Assembly: GCF_001426585.1 (NCBI RefSeq)
Contig: NZ_LMEI01000012.1
Span: 178,962-242,961 of the forward strand
Source of the DNA: Streptomyces sp. Root431
GTDB lineage: Bacteria > Actinomycetota > Actinomycetes > Streptomycetales > Streptomycetaceae
DNA: 64,000 nucleotides
Direction of reading: 5' to 3'
The notes under the pieces are model-generated. The model did not search any database. It worked only from the letters and a program-made list of their open reading frames with translations, and was not told the origin of the DNA. This document shows, one piece after another, positions 48,672-57,141 of this stretch. The first letter of the stretch is position 1. Each line of letters begins with the position of its first letter. The translations under genes were made by a program, and so were the position numbers.

Positions 48672-49178
48672 ATGACCGTGTACGCGTACGTCGACGGCCC
48701 CCTGGGCGAGATGCTGCTGGTCGGGCGGCTCGCCGAAGGGGGCCGTGCCGTGCTGTGCTCGCTGTCCCTGCCGGGGCAGAAGGGCGGCGTCGAGGTCGAG
48801 GACGGCTGGACGTGCGCGCCCGGGGCGTTCGAGGACGCCGCCCGGCAGCTGGGCGAGTACTTCGCCGGCCGCCGGGACCGGTTCGACCTCGCGTACGACC
48901 CGGGCGTCGGTACGGAGTTCCAGCGGCGCGTCTGGCGGGCGCTGGAGGAGATCCCGTACGGCACGACCGTCTCCTACGGGGACGTCGCCCGGCTCGTCGG
49001 CTCGTCCGGGGCCGGGGTGCGGGCCGTGGGCACCGCGATCGGGCGCAATCCGCTGCTCGTGGTGCGGCCCTGCCACCGGGTGATCGGGGCCGACGGGAGC
49101 CTGCGCGGGTACGCCGCCGGTCTTGAGCGGAAGGAGCGGCTCCTCGGGCTTGAGGGCGCCCTGGAGCGGTCCGCGTGA
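48672..49178 (+). CDS. ogt: methylated-DNA-protein-cysteine methyltransferase
   Basis: 168 aa. The active site VVRPCHRVIGADGSL holds the acceptor Cys; the HTH-like DNA-binding part is FQRRVWRALEEIPYGTTVSY, followed by GRNP. It removes O6-methylguanine by irreversible transfer to its cysteine. ATG 48672 is preceded by GAGAGGAA. Its stop overlaps the alkB-like start (GTGA), so direct reversal of O- and N-alkyl damage is encoded in one unit. Confidence 0.93.
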   Translation: MTVYAYVDGPLGEMLLVGRLAEGGRAVLCSLSLPGQKGGVEVEDGWTCAPGAFEDAARQLGEYFAGRRDRFDLAYDPGVGTEFQRRVWRALEEIPYGTTVSYGDVARLVGSSGAGVRAVGTAIGRNPLLVVRPCHRVIGADGSLRGYAAGLERKERLLGLEGALERSA

Positions 49179-49798
49179 GCGAGGGGCTCTTCCCTCGCGA
49201 GCGGGCGGTCGTCGCGCCCGGGGCCGTGCACGTGCCCGGATGGCTGTCGCCCGCGCGGCAGCGGGAGTTGGTGGACGCCTGCCGGGAGTGGGGGCGGGGG
49301 CCGGTGTCGTACCGGCAGACCGTGCTGCCGGGCGGGGGCGTCATGTCGGTGCGGTCGCTGTGCCTGGGCCGGCAGTGGGAGCCGTACCGCTACCTCGACT
49401 CGGTCGGGATCGAACTGCCCGGCTGGCTCGCCGCGTTGGGGCGGGAGGCGGTCGCCGAGGCGTACGGGAAGAGTGGGGACTTCTCGCCCGATACGGCGCT
49501 CGTGAACTTCTACGGGCCCGGCGCCCGGATGGGCATGCACCAGGACAAGGAAGAGCGGTCCGGGGCTCCGGTGGTGTCGTTGAGCCTCGGGGACCGGTGC
49601 GTTTTCCGGTTCGGGAACGCGGAGAACCGCGGCCGGCCGTACCGGGACGTCGACTTGGCCTCCGGTGACCTGTTCGTCTTCGGCGGGGCCTCGCGCTGGG
49701 TCCACCACGGGGTGCCCACCGTCCACCCGGGGACGGCCGATCCGGCGCTCGGTCTGGTCGGGCGGCTCAACATCACGCTGCGCGAGACCGGTTGCTGA
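49175..49798 (+). CDS. alkB: AlkB-like 2-oxoglutarate/Fe(II) dioxygenase
   Basis: 207 aa. Iron ligands are seen in MHQDKEER (HxD) and RWVHHGVP (distal His); the 2-oxoglutarate Arg is in LVGRLNITLRETG. The core starts NFYGPGARMGMHQD. It oxidatively demethylates 1-methyladenine and 3-methylcytosine. GTG 49175 overlaps the ogt stop. No Ada-type regulator is next to the pair. Confidence 0.92.
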   Translation: MSEGLFPRERAVVAPGAVHVPGWLSPARQRELVDACREWGRGPVSYRQTVLPGGGVMSVRSLCLGRQWEPYRYLDSVGIELPGWLAALGREAVAEAYGKSGDFSPDTALVNFYGPGARMGMHQDKEERSGAPVVSLSLGDRCVFRFGNAENRGRPYRDVDLASGDLFVFGGASRWVHHGVPTVHPGTADPALGLVGRLNITLRETGC

Positions 49799-49806
49799 CC
49801 GCCCCC

Positions 49807-49812
49807 TAGGCT
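49807..49812 (+). promoter_or_regulatory. -10 element 6 nt before a GTG start
   Basis: TAGGCT ends at 49812; the permease GTG starts at 49819, the expected +1 position. The same CCCCCTAGGCT string occurs before the amidohydrolase (about 45739) and yajQ (about 48031) genes. The -35 region is weak. Confidence 0.5.
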
Positions 49813-49818
49813 GAGGTC

Positions 49819-51057
49819 GTGGCAGAGGAACTGCGCCGGTCACTCGGCGTCTTCGACGCGGTCGTGATCGGGCTCGGCTCGATGGTCGGGGCCGGGATCT
49901 TCGTGGCGCTCGGACCGGCGGCCGGTGCGGCCGGGTCCGGGGCCGGGCTCCTGTGGGCGCTCGGGATCGCCGCCGTCGTCGCGTACGCCAACGCCATGGC
50001 CTCGGCCCGCCTCGCCGCCCTCTACCCGGCCTCCGGCGGCACCTACGTGTACGGTCGCGAACGTCTCGGATCATTCTGGGGGTATCTGGCCGGCTGGGCC
50101 TTCGTGGTCGGCAAGACCGCCTCGTGCGCGGCGATGGCACTGACCGTCGGAGCGTACCTCTGGCCGGCCCACGCGCACGCGGTGGCAGTCGCCGCCGTGG
50201 TGGCCCTGACGGCCGTCGACTACGGGGGAGTTCAGAAGTCCGCGCTCTTCACGCGGGTCGTCGTGGCGGTGGTCCTCGCGGTGCTCGCGGGGGTCGTCAC
50301 GGTCTCCCTCGGAGCCGGCCGGATGTCCCCCGCCACGCTCGGCGGGGAGGTCGTGGGGGGCTCCGTGCTCCAGGCCGCTGGTTTGCTCTTCTTCGCATTC
50401 GCGGGGTACGCGCGGATCGCCACGCTCGGCGAGGAGGTCCGCGATCCGGCCCGCACGATCCCCCGGGCGGTGCCGGTGGCCCTCGGGATCGCGCTCGCCG
50501 TCTACGCGGCGGTCGCGGTGAGCGTGCTCGCCGTCCTGGGGCCCGCCGCCCTGGCCGCCTCCCCCGCGCCGCTCGCCGACGCGGCCCGCGCGGCCGACGC
50601 GGGATGGCTGGTGCCGCTCGTCACGGCGGGCGCGGTGGTCGCCGCGCTCGGCTCGCTGCTCTCGCTGATCCTCGGGGTCTCCCGGACGACCCTCGCGATG
50701 GCGCGGGACGGCTACCTGCCGGGCGGGCTCGCCGTCGTGCACCCCCGCTTCCGGGTGCCGCACCGGGCCACGCTCGCCGTGGGCGCGGTGGTGGCCCTGG
50801 TGGCGGCGACGGCGGACGTGCGGGGCGCGATCGGCTTCTCGTCGTTCGGCGTGCTCGTCTACTACGGGATCGCGAACGCCTCCGCCTGGACCCTGGGGGG
50901 CCGGAACCGGCCGCTCGCCGCGCTCGGGTTCACCGGCTGCGCGGTGCTCGCCTTCGCGCTGCCGCTCGGCTCGGTCCTCGCGGGGTCCGGGGTCCTGGCG
51001 GCGGGGGTCGTGGCGTGGGCGGTCAGTCGAGGACGAGCCGTACCCCCGCGTCCGTGA
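49819..51057 (+). CDS. APC-family amino acid permease
   Basis: 412 aa with about 11-12 hydrophobic segments. The family start GVFDAVVIGLGSMVGAGIFVAL and the GGTYVYGRERLGSFWGYLAGW segment are typical of YfnA/CAT-type amino acid transporters of the inner membrane. GTG 49819 is probably the first base of a leaderless message. Its last 35 nt overlap the convergent minus-strand gene. Substrate not predictable. Confidence 0.88.
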   Translation: MAEELRRSLGVFDAVVIGLGSMVGAGIFVALGPAAGAAGSGAGLLWALGIAAVVAYANAMASARLAALYPASGGTYVYGRERLGSFWGYLAGWAFVVGKTASCAAMALTVGAYLWPAHAHAVAVAAVVALTAVDYGGVQKSALFTRVVVAVVLAVLAGVVTVSLGAGRMSPATLGGEVVGGSVLQAAGLLFFAFAGYARIATLGEEVRDPARTIPRAVPVALGIALAVYAAVAVSVLAVLGPAALAASPAPLADAARAADAGWLVPLVTAGAVVAALGSLLSLILGVSRTTLAMARDGYLPGGLAVVHPRFRVPHRATLAVGAVVALVAATADVRGAIGFSSFGVLVYYGIANASAWTLGGRNRPLAALGFTGCAVLAFALPLGSVLAGSGVLAAGVVAWAVSRGRAVPPRP

Positions 51058-52057
51058 GCGCGTCCACGAGCTCCTGGAAGGTCGCGGGGCGGCGCCCCCT
51101 GTAGGGCAGGACGCCCAGGCAGGCGCGGGCCACCTCGGCGCGGTGCCAGACGACGGTCGCGCCGGACAGCTCCTCGCCGATCGCCCCGGGGGCTCCCGCG
51201 CGGAAGCAGCGGCCGGGGCCGAGCACGGTCTCCCCCAGCGCGCAGTGGAAGGAGTCCTCGTCGACGATGTCGGCGCCGTCGAGGTGGTACGTGGCGCCGG
51301 GGAGGAGCTCCGGGGCGCCGTACGAGCCGTGGGCCGCGGCCCGGTCCAGCCACTCGCCGCGCGCCGCGCCGGAGAACCGCTTCCAGGTGCCGGGCTCGGT
51401 GGGCCTCGACTGCCAGAACAGGTCCCATATCTCGCCGGTCGCGGGCGGCACCAGGCGCGTACGGGGGAAGGACAGGGTGAGGTCGAGGAGGCCGCGGTGG
51501 CGGGCGGAGGTGTCCCAGCCGGTGATCCGGCCCGCCTCGCCCTCGTGGTGGTGGTTCCCGATCCGGGTGAGCCCCTGGTAGCGCACCTCCCGGAACTCCT
51601 CCGCGCCCGCGGCGAGGGCGTCGCGGAGCTCGCCGCGCGGGGAGCAGCCGACGAAGGTGACGTCGGTGTGGGTCTCCTCCTCGGGTGCGGCGCGCGTGAC
51701 GCGTATCAGGTTCCCGCAGGGGACCGGGTCGGCGGAGTGGTGGGTGCGGCGCGGTTCGCCGGCCGCCTCGACCGTGACGACGTCGCCGCGCATGCCGAGG
51801 ATCCGGGTGTCCGCGAGGGTCCACCGGGTGCCGTGGAGGTCCACGACGAGCGTGCCGAAGGGGGCCGTGCCCTCGACGACCGCCTGGGTGACGGCCCGGG
51901 ACAGCTCGCCGCGCGGTTCGCAGCCGCGGAGCTCGTAGCGGACGCGGGCGGGCCGGGCCGGTTCCGCGAAGAGGCCCGCCACGTCCTTGCACAGGGCCAG
52001 GGCGTGGCGGGCGGTGTCGCCGGGGGCGGGCACCAGCACGTAGCGGGGGAACTGCAT
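51023..52057 (-). CDS. uncharacterised protein with internal repeat
   Basis: 344 aa, soluble, not recognised. Two similar segments, YELRGCEPRGELSRAVTQAV (about 42-61) and VTFVGCSPRGELRDALAAGA (about 135-154), point to a duplication. Other features are ITGWDTSARHRGLLDLTLSF, a Trp-rich stretch (EIWDLFWQSRPTEPGTWKR) and a C-terminal ATFQELVDALTDAGVRL. ATG 52057 overlaps the yccF stop (TGATG), so the two are cotranscribed after htpX. I cannot assign a function. Confidence 0.7.
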   Translation of the reverse strand: MQFPRYVLVPAPGDTARHALALCKDVAGLFAEPARPARVRYELRGCEPRGELSRAVTQAVVEGTAPFGTLVVDLHGTRWTLADTRILGMRGDVVTVEAAGEPRRTHHSADPVPCGNLIRVTRAAPEEETHTDVTFVGCSPRGELRDALAAGAEEFREVRYQGLTRIGNHHHEGEAGRITGWDTSARHRGLLDLTLSFPRTRLVPPATGEIWDLFWQSRPTEPGTWKRFSGAARGEWLDRAAAHGSYGAPELLPGATYHLDGADIVDEDSFHCALGETVLGPGRCFRAGAPGAIGEELSGATVVWHRAEVARACLGVLPYRGRRPATFQELVDALTDAGVRLVLD

Positions 52058-52449
52058 CAGCGGACCGCGTACGCCTGGTCCGTGGGGACGATCTCCTTGC
52101 CGAGGGGGAGCAGGGATACGGGGATCAGCTTGAAGTTCGCGATGCCGAGCGGGATGCCGATGATCGTGATGCAGAGGGCGATGCCGGTGACGATGTGGCC
52201 GAGGGCGAGCCACCAGCCGGCGAGGATCAGCCACAGAACGTTGCCGATGCAGGAGGGCGCGCCGGCGTCGCGGCGGTCGACGACCGTGTACCCGAAGGGC
52301 CACAGGGCGTAGAGGCCGATGCGGAACGCGGCGAGGCCGAAGGGGATGCCGATGATCGTGATGCAGAGCAGGACGCCCGCGAGCATGTAGCCCAGGAACA
52401 TCCAGAATCCGCAGAGGATGAGCCAGATGATGTTGAGGATGGTCTTCAC
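52057..52449 (-). CDS. yccF: YccF-family inner membrane protein
   Basis: 130 aa. Two YccF repeats, each with a pair of hydrophobic segments: [20 protein letters not shown] with [20 protein letters not shown], and [19 protein letters not shown] with [20 protein letters not shown]. Function unknown. It overlaps htpX by 4 nt (ATGA) and lies in an htpX-yccF-hypothetical unit. Confidence 0.9.
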   Translation of the reverse strand: MKTILNIIWLILCGFWMFLGYMLAGVLLCITIIGIPFGLAAFRIGLYALWPFGYTVVDRRDAGAPSCIGNVLWLILAGWWLALGHIVTGIALCITIIGIPLGIANFKLIPVSLLPLGKEIVPTDQAYAVR

Positions 52450-53309
52450 GGGCGGTGACCTGCCATCTGTTCGAGTCGGGCGATGCGCTCGGCCATCGGC
52501 GGATGGGTGGAGAACATCTTGGACATGCCCTTGCCGGGGCGGAACGGGTTGGCGATCATCATGTGGCTCGCCGTCTCGATCCGGGGCTCGGGCGGCAGCG
52601 GCAGCTGCTTGGTGCCCGCGTCGAGCTTCCGCAGGGCGCTGGCCAGGGCGAGTGGGTCGCCGGTGAGCTGGGCTCCGGAGGCGTCCGCCTCGTACTCCCG
52701 GGATCGGGAGATGGCGAGCTGGATCACCGAGGCGGCGATCGGGCCGAGGATCATGACCAGGAGCATCCCGAGGAGTCCCGGGCCGTCGTCGTCGTTGGAC
52801 CTGCCGACGGGGATCAGCCAGGCGAAGTTGACCAGGAACATGATCACGGAGGCGAGCGCTCCGGCGACCGAGGAGATGAGGATGTCCCGGTTGTAGACGT
52901 GGCTCAGCTCGTGGCCGATGACGCCGCGCAGCTCGCGCTCGTCGAGGATCGCGAGGATGCCCTCGGTGCAGCAGACGGCGGCGTTGCGCGGGTTGCGGCC
53001 GGTCGCGAAGGCGTTGGGCGCCTGGGTCGGCGAGATGTAGAGCCGCGGCATCGGCTGGCGGGCCTGCGTGGAGAGCTCCCGCACCATCCTGTACAGCGCG
53101 GGGGCCTCGAACTCGCTGACCGGGCGGGCCCGCATGGCCCGCAGCGCCAGCTTGTCGCTGTTCCAGTACGCGTACGCGTTGGTGCCGAGCGCCACGAAGA
53201 GCGCGACGATCAGCCCCGTCCGGCCGAAGAAGCTGCCGATGACGATGATGAGGGCGGAGAGCCCTCCGAGGAGGACGGCGGTCCTCAGCCCGTTGTGCCG
53301 GCGGTGCAC
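52446..53309 (-). CDS. htpX: HtpX-like membrane zinc metalloprotease
   Basis: 287 aa. Zinc site [14 protein letters not shown] (HExxH) with the downstream Glu in [11 protein letters not shown]. Two N-terminal membrane segments ([38 protein letters not shown]) and two after the HExxH ([40 protein letters not shown]). It degrades damaged membrane proteins. I chose GTG 53309 ([16 protein letters not shown]), which has GGAGGG 7 nt upstream, not the start 84 nt further out. Confidence 0.95.
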   Translation of the reverse strand: MHRRHNGLRTAVLLGGLSALIIVIGSFFGRTGLIVALFVALGTNAYAYWNSDKLALRAMRARPVSEFEAPALYRMVRELSTQARQPMPRLYISPTQAPNAFATGRNPRNAAVCCTEGILAILDERELRGVIGHELSHVYNRDILISSVAGALASVIMFLVNFAWLIPVGRSNDDDGPGLLGMLLVMILGPIAASVIQLAISRSREYEADASGAQLTGDPLALASALRKLDAGTKQLPLPPEPRIETASHMMIANPFRPGKGMSKMFSTHPPMAERIARLEQMAGHRP

Positions 53310-53501
53310 GGTACGCCCTCCAAGTGGTGCGGCAGGGGAACCCTTTGCTGCGTGGTGGTCCACTCGTCCAGTGGACCCTCCCGTACTGGTCAACGCCAGG
53401 CGGGAGGCTCGGGTTCCCCCGGCCGTACCGGGGCGGCCGTGGGCCTGTCCGGCGGATCGGGGCGCCGGACGGGCCCTGGGGCCGTTCGGGTGAGGCGATG
53501 C

Positions 53502-53561
53502 CTAGGGGGTGTCTTGTCGATCACGCCGCGAGCCCGGCATGATCGGCAAGACGCCCCCTAG
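53502..53561. repeat. 60-bp palindromic element at the 3' end of mscL
   Basis: 22-bp arms at 53502-53523 and 53540-53561 begin and end CTAGGGGG / CCCCCTAG and pair with only two G-U-type mismatches (GTCTTGTCGATCA versus TGATCGGCAAGAC), enclosing CGCCGCGAGCCCGGCA. I recall similar AGGGGGTGTCTTG-type palindromes dispersed in Streptomyces genomes, often at gene ends or as insertion sequence termini. Here the arm provides the mscL TAG stop and can act as a terminator. Confidence 0.7.
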
Positions 53562-54013
53562 CGGGCCGCCGGGACCGTCAACTTCTCGAGCTCGGCCGCG
53601 ATGGGCTCGACCTCGCTGGTGCAGTGGGCGCAGCGGGAGGCGATGGCCGGGATCTCGGTGAAGCAGCGGGGGCAGTCGCGCTTCTCGGACTTGGGGTCGG
53701 CCGCCTCCTCCTTCGCGAACCTCTCCTGGACCTTCGCCAGCGGGGCGACGATCAGGAAGTAGAGGACCGCGGCGGTGATGACGAACGCTATGGCGGCGGA
53801 GATGGCGAGGCCGTAGGGGAAGACGGTCTTGCCGACGCTGAACTTGGCCTCGCTGAAGTCACCGACGGAGCCGGTCGCGAGACCGATGAGCGGGGTGATG
53901 AAGGCCTTGCTGAAGCCGGTGACGACGGCGGTGAACGCGGTTCCGACGGCCAGACCGATGGCCATCGAGATGACGTTCCCGCGAAGTATGAAGTCCTTGA
54001 ATCCGTTCAGCAC
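53558..54013 (-). CDS. mscL: large-conductance mechanosensitive channel with C-terminal zinc ribbon
   Basis: 151 aa. The channel core has TM1 (NVISMAIGLAVGTAFTAVVT), FITPLIGLATG, and TM2 (AISAAIAFVITAAVLYFLIV), preceded by the amphipathic MLNGFKDFILRG. A C-terminal extension carries CPRCFTEIPAIASRCAHC, a zinc-ribbon motif common in actinobacterial MscL. It opens on hypo-osmotic shock. GTG 54013 has GAGGAG 9 nt upstream. Its stop codon lies in a palindromic element. Confidence 0.95.
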   Translation of the reverse strand: MLNGFKDFILRGNVISMAIGLAVGTAFTAVVTGFSKAFITPLIGLATGSVGDFSEAKFSVGKTVFPYGLAISAAIAFVITAAVLYFLIVAPLAKVQERFAKEEAADPKSEKRDCPRCFTEIPAIASRCAHCTSEVEPIAAELEKLTVPAAR

Positions 54014-54058
54014 GGGGTGTTGCTCCTCGGTGTTTCTTTGTGGGGGGCGCTATGGGGG

Positions 54059-55564
54059 TCAGAACAGCGTCGTCGACGCGAAGCGGAGGGCGAACTGCGG
54101 GTAGCCCGACAGCACGGCTCCGGCGGCGGCGGTCAGCACGATCGCCACGGTGACCGGCACGGAGGCCTTGTGGGGTACGGGGGCCCCCGCCGGCGCGCGG
54201 AAGAGCAGCGCCGTCCAGCGCAGGTAGTAGTACAGCGCGATCACGACGTTGACGCCCATCACCACGGCCAGCCAGCCGAGGCCCGCGTCGACGGCCGCCG
54301 AAAAGACGGTCACCTTGGCGAAGAGGCCGATGATACCCGGGGGCAAACCGGCCAGATTCAGGAGGAAGAACCCGAGCGCGAGGGCGGCGGCCGGGCTGGC
54401 CGCGTACAGGCCCCGGTAGTCGGAGATGCGGTTCCCGGGGCGGGTCCGGGCGACGAGGGCGACGACCGCGAAGGCGCCGAGGTTCACGACGGCGTACATG
54501 AGGGCGTACGCGACGGTGGCGCCGACCTGGTCGTCGCTGGAGTACGCGGCGGCGGCGATCGGCACCAGGAGGTAGCCGGCCTGGGCGACGGAGGACCAGG
54601 CGAGCAGCCGGACCGCGCTCCACGCGCGCGTGGACACCTGGCGGAGGGCCGCGACGTTGCCGGCGGTCATGGTGAGCGCGGCGAGGGCGGCGAGCGCCGG
54701 GCCCCAGACGTCCGCGTACGAGGGGAAGGCGACGACCGTCACGAGGATGAGCCCGGTGAAGCCGACGGCCTTGCCGACCACGGAGAGGTAGGCGGCGACG
54801 GGCAGCGGGGCGCCCACGTACGTGTCGGGGACCCAGAAGTGGAAGGGGACTGCGGCCGTCTTGAAGGCGAAGCCGACGAGGGTGAGGGCCACGCCCGCCT
54901 CGGCGAGCGTCTCCAGCTGTCCGGGGACCTCGTCGAGGCGCTGGGCGATCTCCGTGAGGTGGAGGGTGCCGGTCGCCGCGTACACGAAGCTGACGCCGAG
55001 CAGGGTGACGGCGGTCGCGGTGACGGAGGAGAGGAAGAACTTGAGGGCGGCCTCGCCGGACATGCGGTCGCCGCGCTTGAGGCCGACGAGCGCGAAAGCG
55101 GGCAGCGAGGCCACTTCGAGGGCGACGACGAGGGTCGCGAGGTCACGGGAGGCGGGCAGCAGGGCCGCGCCGGCGGCCGAGGAGAGCAGCAGGAACCAGA
55201 ACTCGCCGGCGGGCAGCTTCTCGCGGGTCGCGTCCAGGGAGAGGATCGCGGTGAGCAGCGCGCCGCCGAGGACGAGCAGCTGGATGACGAGGGTGAAGTG
55301 GTCGGCGGTGTAGCTGCACGCGGCCGCGTGCCCCTGGGCCTGGGCCTCGGCGGTGAGGCAGAAGGTGGAGCGGTCGCCGGCCCGCAGCGGGACGAGGAGC
55401 GCGAGGGCGGCGACGAGGCCGCCGATCGCGGTCCAGCCGAGGAGCCGCTTGCGCTCCGGGGGGACGAAGAGGTCGGCGACGAGGACGACGAGGGCGACCA
55501 CGGCCGTGAGGGTCGGGGGCGCGATCGTGAGCCAGTCGACGGACTGGACGAGCGACGACGTCAC
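54059..55564 (-). CDS. nuoN: complex I subunit N
   Basis: 501 aa, 14 or so transmembrane helices. An antiporter-like subunit: VVALEVASLPAFALVGLKRG (with the key Glu) and KFFLSSVTATAVTLLGVSFV. Lys and His in the trans-membrane half channels (VGFAFKTAAVPFHFWVPDTY) are kept. GTG 55564 overlaps the nuoM stop (GTGA). Last gene of the partial nuo operon. Confidence 0.95.
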   Translation of the reverse strand: MTSSLVQSVDWLTIAPPTLTAVVALVVLVADLFVPPERKRLLGWTAIGGLVAALALLVPLRAGDRSTFCLTAEAQAQGHAAACSYTADHFTLVIQLLVLGGALLTAILSLDATREKLPAGEFWFLLLSSAAGAALLPASRDLATLVVALEVASLPAFALVGLKRGDRMSGEAALKFFLSSVTATAVTLLGVSFVYAATGTLHLTEIAQRLDEVPGQLETLAEAGVALTLVGFAFKTAAVPFHFWVPDTYVGAPLPVAAYLSVVGKAVGFTGLILVTVVAFPSYADVWGPALAALAALTMTAGNVAALRQVSTRAWSAVRLLAWSSVAQAGYLLVPIAAAAYSSDDQVGATVAYALMYAVVNLGAFAVVALVARTRPGNRISDYRGLYAASPAAALALGFFLLNLAGLPPGIIGLFAKVTVFSAAVDAGLGWLAVVMGVNVVIALYYYLRWTALLFRAPAGAPVPHKASVPVTVAIVLTAAAGAVLSGYPQFALRFASTTLF

Positions 55565-57138
55565 TGGGTGCCTCCGGCGAGGAGCTTCTGGACGGCCGGG
55601 TCGGTGAGGCCGAGGAGGACGGCGGGCCAGAGTCCGGCGAGGACGGTGAGGGCGACGAGCGGGGTCCAGGCGGCGAACTCGTACCCCTGGACGTCGGCGA
55701 TCGCCGTCTCCCCCGCGGGCCGGGGGCCGCCCATGCAGACGCGGCGGACGACGAGGAGGAGATAGGCGGCGGTGAGGAGGGTGCCGAACGCGCCGATCGC
55801 CATGAAGGTGAGGAACGCGGGGCGGCTGAGGCCCTCGGCCGGCTCGAAGGCACCGAAGAGGGCCAGCATCTCGCCCCAGAAGCCGGCCAGGCCGGGGAGG
55901 CCGAGGGAGGCGACGGCGGCGAAGGCGAGGAGCGCGCCGAGGCGCGGGGCGCGGCCGTAGAGGGCGGCCCCGGTGGCGCCGGCGAGGGTGTCGAGGTCGG
56001 CGGTGCCGTACCGGTCCTTGAGGGCGCCGACCAGGAAGAAGAGCAGGCCGGTGACGAGGCCGTGGGCGATGTTGGCGAAGAGCGCGCCGTTGACCCCGGT
56101 GGGGGTCATGGTGGCGATGCCGAGGAGGACGAAGCCCATGTGGCCGACGGAGGAGTACGCGATGAGGCGCTTCAGGTCGCCCTTGGCACCGGGGCGCACG
56201 AGGGCGAGGCAGGCGAGCGATCCGTAGATGATCCCGGCGACGGCGAAGGCGGCGAGGTAGGGCGCGAAGGTCCGCATGCCGTCGGGGGCGATCGGCAGGA
56301 GGATCCGGACGAAGCCGTACGTGCCCATCTTCAGCAGGACGCCGGCGAGGAGGACGGAGCCGACGGTCGGGGCGGCGGTGTGGGCGTCCGGGAGCCAGCT
56401 GTGCAGCGGCCACATCGGGGTCTTCACCGCGAGCCCGAGACCGATCGCGAGAACGGCGGTGACCTGCACGGACGTGGTCAGTTCCCGGCCGTTGTCAGTG
56501 GCCAGTGCCACCATGTCGAACGTGCCCGCCTGTACGCCGATGAGGAGCAGGCCGAGCAGCATGACGACGGAGCCGAGCAGCGTGTAGAGGATGAACTTCC
56601 AGGCGGCGGCCTGCCTGCCCTCGCCGCCCCAGCGGGCGATGAGGAAGTACATCGGGATGAGGACCATCTCGAAGGCCAGGAAGAACAGGACGAGGTCGAG
56701 GACGGCGAAGGTCGCCAGGGTGCCGGACTCGAGGACGAGCAGCAGGGCGACGAAGGCCTTCGGGGACGGGCCCGACGGCATCTTGAAGTAGCTGTACAGC
56801 GCGCAGAGGAAGGTCAGCAGCGCGGTCAGGACCAGAAGGGGGAGGGAAATGCCGTCGATGCCGAGGTGGATCCGCACGTCGAGCGCGGGGATCCACGTGA
56901 TGTCCGTCGTGGCCTGCATCCTCGACGGCTGGTCGTGGTCGAAGCCGAGCGCGAGGACGATCGCGGCCAGCAGGATCACGCCGGTGACGGTGACGCCGTG
57001 GCGGAGCACGGCCTGGTCCGGCGACTTCCCCTTCAGCCCCGGCGGGGCGGGGAGGAAAGCGGCGGCCGCGCCGATGAGCGGGCCGACGACGGTCAACACG
57101 AGAAGGAACTGCATCACGGATTCGCTGATATCGATCAC
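55561..57138 (-). CDS. nuoM: complex I subunit M
   Basis: 525 aa. Antiporter-like subunit with DGISLPLLVLTALLTFLCAL, VLFFLAFEMVLIPMYFLIAR (TM5 Glu) and LAVKTPMWPLHSWLPDAHTA (TM7 Lys and the HSWLPDAH loop). GTG 57138 has GGAG about 8 nt upstream and lies 3 nt from the nuoL stop; ATG 57114 is an alternative. Confidence 0.95.
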   Translation of the reverse strand: MIDISESVMQFLLVLTVVGPLIGAAAAFLPAPPGLKGKSPDQAVLRHGVTVTGVILLAAIVLALGFDHDQPSRMQATTDITWIPALDVRIHLGIDGISLPLLVLTALLTFLCALYSYFKMPSGPSPKAFVALLLVLESGTLATFAVLDLVLFFLAFEMVLIPMYFLIARWGGEGRQAAAWKFILYTLLGSVVMLLGLLLIGVQAGTFDMVALATDNGRELTTSVQVTAVLAIGLGLAVKTPMWPLHSWLPDAHTAAPTVGSVLLAGVLLKMGTYGFVRILLPIAPDGMRTFAPYLAAFAVAGIIYGSLACLALVRPGAKGDLKRLIAYSSVGHMGFVLLGIATMTPTGVNGALFANIAHGLVTGLLFFLVGALKDRYGTADLDTLAGATGAALYGRAPRLGALLAFAAVASLGLPGLAGFWGEMLALFGAFEPAEGLSRPAFLTFMAIGAFGTLLTAAYLLLVVRRVCMGGPRPAGETAIADVQGYEFAAWTPLVALTVLAGLWPAVLLGLTDPAVQKLLAGGTQ

Positions 57139-57141
57139 GGC

